From Lentisphaeria bacterium (GTDB taxonomy: Bacteria; Verrucomicrobiota; Lentisphaeria; Victivallales; UBA1829), in NCBI GenBank assembly GCA_019408975.1, contig DXVA01000105.1:4074-12799 (forward strand): a DNA stretch of 8,726 nt, in the 5' to 3' direction. The notes below the pieces were generated by a model that made no database searches, was not told the origin of the DNA, and saw only the letters and a program-made list of their open reading frames with translations. Of the stretch, positions 6,924 to 8,726 are shown in pieces (the stretch's first letter is position 1; each line of letters starts with the position of its first letter). A program made the position numbers and the translations under genes.

Positions 6924-7474
6924 TTTACATTGCTTCCGGCAACGGATTTCATCATATTCGGATACTTCTCCAGAACGATCTCGTCATTCACGTTCTTATT
7001 GAGAAATACAGCCGCGGCAGCCACCAGAGACGGCAGGTACTGCGGCAGGTTCGGCTGTTTTGAAATACAGAAAGCCTCTCCCTGCCAGACCTGATTCCGC
7101 GTCTTCGCCTGAGTCGCATTCAACTTGACAGAGGTTCTGGTTTTCTTCCCATCCGGGTTCTCCTCCTTATAAGAATAGATCATGATCAGATCCGCCTGAT
7201 CTGCGGCGGGAGCCTCTTTCAGCCCCAGATGCCGGACCGCGTTGGCGATATACTTTCCGCACTGTTCCGAAAGCACGTCATCCGCCACGGACTCATCGGC
7301 GGCGATCCACACCCGGGGTCCCGGTATAACCAGTCCCGACGCCTTTGCATTGACCGCCGCCACTTTTACAGTGCCGCCATCGACCATACTGCTGCAACCG
7401 GCGCTAAAACCGGCAGCCATCAGAAGTGCGGCGGAAACAAGAAACATCTTCCCGTATTTTTTTACGATCGTCAT
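6920..7474 (-). CDS. Putative outer-membrane lipoprotein, DUF4136-like
   Basis: A 184-residue protein with a lipoprotein signal: Lys-rich start, hydrophobic core 10-22, and lipobox FSAGC with C27 as the lipidated residue. Ser follows at +2, which in enterics favours the outer membrane. The mature part has WIAADESVADDVLSEQ, an ADLIMIYSY strand, then WQGEAF and an amphipathic LPSLVAAAAVFL helix. This layout loosely resembles DUF4136 lipoproteins, but I cannot confirm the family. The frame stays open upstream to 7819 (a TTG), but the start at 7474 is chosen because GGGAGGAG precedes it and the signal peptide begins there. It is the first gene of the operon and overlaps the FabG-like gene as ATGA. 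It may help move or hold the lipid or polyene product at the outer membrane; aryl-polyene-type clusters also carry lipoproteins. Function unproven. Confidence 0.82.
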   Translation of the reverse strand: MTIVKKYGKMFLVSAALLMAAGFSAGCSSMVDGGTVKVAAVNAKASGLVIPGPRVWIAADESVADDVLSEQCGKYIANAVRHLGLKEAPAADQADLIMIYSYKEENPDGKKTRTSVKLNATQAKTRNQVWQGEAFCISKQPNLPQYLPSLVAAAAVFLNKNVNDEIVLEKYPNMMKSVAGSNVK

Positions 7475-7482
7475 AATAAATA

Positions 7483-7490
7483 CTCCTCCC
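7483..7490 (-). promoter_or_regulatory. Shine-Dalgarno deciding the lipoprotein start
   Basis: GGGAGGAG on the minus strand, 8 bases before the ATG at 7474. It is a near-ideal ribosome site directly before a lipoprotein signal peptide, so it favours 7474 over the upstream in-frame TTG at 7819. Confidence 0.75.
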
Positions 7491-7514
7491 GTTTTGATTT
7501 TTCTGTTGGGAATA

Positions 7515-7542
7515 AATGTATTCACAATATGCGATTTTTCAA
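7515..7542 (-). promoter_or_regulatory. Candidate promoter of the lipoprotein-KR-CrtI-KS operon
   Basis: Minus-strand TTGAAA (-35, five of six matches, 7542-7537) and TACATT (-10, four of six, 7520-7515) are separated by 16 bases in a local AT-rich dip. The predicted transcript would start near 7508, about 34 bases before the lipoprotein ATG. No repressor-type palindrome was found around it. Confidence 0.4.
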
Positions 7543-7959
7543 GTATGCTTTGCAAGAAAGCTTCGTCACGGACCCGGCAGCATGCTTCAGAATTGAAAAG
7601 CGTCCGGTTCCGTTTTCTGCCGGAAGTGAAACGATTGGCATAGACACCGCCGCAGACGGTATCGACCAGCGGTTCAAGTTCGCCATGATCGAAAGCGTCG
7701 TTGTTGTCAACCAGCGGAGAACGGATGTGATCAGGGTATTCGCCGGAATTGTAAATGCCGACCGCATTCCAGTGTTTTACGGCACAGAGCAGCGGCGCCG
7801 CCAAACCGATTGAATCCAATGGCAGCGGCGCAGAATTTTAACCTGGCCGTCTCTCATCGTCAAGCCGCCGCAGATTCCGCCATCAACTCCGTTCCTTGCC
7901 GTTCTCTTGCCGAAACAAATTTCCAGTATGGCAGGATGCAGGTATAAACAATGCTGACT
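7543..7959 (-). pseudogene. Frameshifted remnant, possibly the C-terminus of a glycosidase-like protein
   Basis: No intact gene fills the roughly 540 bases between the right-hand pseudopilin and the lipoprotein. One frame is open from 7959 to a TAA at 7779-7777 and contains GGICGGLTMRDGQVKIL. A second frame takes over near 7825, after an in-frame TAA just upstream, and reads LDSIGLAAPLLCAVKHWN, then DAFDHGELEPLVDTV and GVYANRFTSGRKRNRTLFNS. The two join sensibly with one shift near 7830. The last stretch resembles the beta-rich C-terminal domain (aNRF..g......L.N) of large secreted glycosidase-like proteins in this phylum, but this is from memory of the pattern only. The position after a pseudopilin gene fits, since the other pseudopilin here is followed by DUF4838. 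It could instead be chance open reading. Confidence 0.33.
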
Positions 7960-8018
7960 TCATCAGTCTTCAACAGGAAACGGCTTCTCAATGCCTGGCT
8001 TCCGGATAAATCCCCTGG

Positions 8019-8711
8019 TCAACGGCCGCACCGCCATTGATCCGGCACAATTCCATTTTTCCTTTCGGTGAGATCCTGGTAAGGCTTTCCGATCGATACC
8101 TTTCTATAACCGGCATGTCCGTCGATATAGAGGATATTCAGACCGCCGCTGTGACGCGGATCGGGTCTTCCGTTTTTTGCCGGATTCGATGATTCAAAAT
8201 CAAGAACGCAGAAATTTCCGAGGTTCGACCCCAGCCCCTGATTCGTGTCCATGACCATATAACCGATGGACGGGTGACGCAGCTGACTCATTTTCGCCGT
8301 GCTTTTGTCGCTGGTGCTTACAGCCATATTCGACCCGAGGTTGTAGTGGTTGTAACCATATCCGGTATAAGTCATCCCGGACGGCGTGTAATTCGTCTGA
8401 ACTTTAGGGGATTTCAATGACGGACATGCAAAAATGGCACGGTTCACATACTTGGCGTCACTCAGCATCTCCGCCCAGACTCTTCCGTTTGTCATACCTG
8501 TTTGGGCTTTCGTAAGCTGATACGGCATAAAGAAATCCGAATTGTCCGCCAGATACATGGAAGTTCCCACCCCTGCCTGTTTTTCATTGCTGAGGCATCT
8601 GACGGCATATGCACGTTCACGGGCTTTCCCCAAAGCCGGCAGAAGCATTGAGGCAAGAATCGCGATAATTGCAATTACGATGAGGAGCTCTATCAGGGTG
8701 AAAATTCGCAT
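8019..8711 (-). CDS. Pseudopilin-like protein with prepilin N-terminus and H-X9-DG motif
   Basis: A 230-residue protein from the ATG at 8711. The start is chosen because GAGG lies 6 bases upstream; an in-frame GTG at 8717 would add two residues, and the frame is still open to the right edge. The prepilin segment begins at F4 (FTLIELL, then Ile-Ala repeats and ASMLLPAL) with Glu at mature +5. The residue before the cut is Ile3, not Gly, leaving only a three-residue leader. An RCLSNEKQ segment, a GYGYNHYN segment and H187...D197-G198 followed by HAG give a canonical H-X9-DG C-terminus. It is a paralogue of the protein at 1640-2323, sharing the N-terminal helix and the C-terminal motif but little between. 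The promoter and any regulator lie outside the window, and what follows is an apparently decayed gene. No terminator hairpin is evident after it. Confidence 0.88.
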   Translation of the reverse strand: MRIFTLIELLIVIAIIAILASMLLPALGKARERAYAVRCLSNEKQAGVGTSMYLADNSDFFMPYQLTKAQTGMTNGRVWAEMLSDAKYVNRAIFACPSLKSPKVQTNYTPSGMTYTGYGYNHYNLGSNMAVSTSDKSTAKMSQLRHPSIGYMVMDTNQGLGSNLGNFCVLDFESSNPAKNGRPDPRHSGGLNILYIDGHAGYRKVSIGKPYQDLTERKNGIVPDQWRCGR

Positions 8712-8726
8712 TTTCACCCTCGAAGT

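Noticed and set aside
7229..7813. 194-codon plus-strand open frame across the lipoprotein and its upstream region
   Set aside because: It lies opposite a lipoprotein with a signal peptide and ribosome site and has no recognisable domain. The minus-strand reading explains the region better.
7960..8018. Weak hairpin CTGA-TGAAG-TCAG after the right-hand pseudopilin gene
   Set aside because: Four pairs, low stability and no U-run follow, so it is not a credible terminator.

Overview
The window most resembles a gut-type anaerobe of the Lentisphaerota (Victivallis-like, order Victivallales). This is inferred from gene content: two pseudopilin-like proteins with prepilin N-terminal segments and an H-Xn-DG C-terminal motif, one sitting between a LacI regulator and a DUF4838 protein. 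That combination is greatly expanded in this phylum. No rRNA or other marker gene is present to confirm it. Every gene I accept lies on the minus strand, so the window is best read from 8726 down to 1.

Layout in the direction of transcription. (1) 8711-8019: an H-X9-DG pseudopilin-like protein whose start lies near the window edge. (2) 7959-about 7543: no intact gene, but a frameshifted reading that looks like the C-terminal remnant of a secreted glycosidase-like protein, placed just where a hydrolase would follow its pseudopilin. (3) 7474-3489: a tight four-gene operon with its own candidate promoter, coding for a lipoprotein, a FabG-type ketoreductase, a CrtI/RetSat-type FAD oxidoreductase and a FabF-type ketosynthase. 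The three junctions overlap by 4, 4 and 8 bases. (4) 3488-3301: a regulatory gap with helically phased A-tracts, a TATAAT promoter and an inverted repeat that covers the expected transcription start. (5) 3300-1: a second operon coding for a LacI-family regulator, a pseudopilin-like protein and a DUF4838 protein that runs off the left edge.

The lower operon reads as a sugar-responsive surface-utilisation module. A LacI regulator probably controls itself through its own operator, with translation coupled into a pseudopilin-like protein and then an exported carbohydrate-active candidate. The upper operon has the condensing, reducing and desaturating or saturating activities of a specialised fatty-acyl or polyene pathway plus an outer-membrane lipoprotein. 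It has no acyl carrier protein, dehydratase or acyltransferase here, so it must borrow these from elsewhere in the genome. No tRNA, rRNA, CRISPR array, insertion sequence or attachment site was seen.
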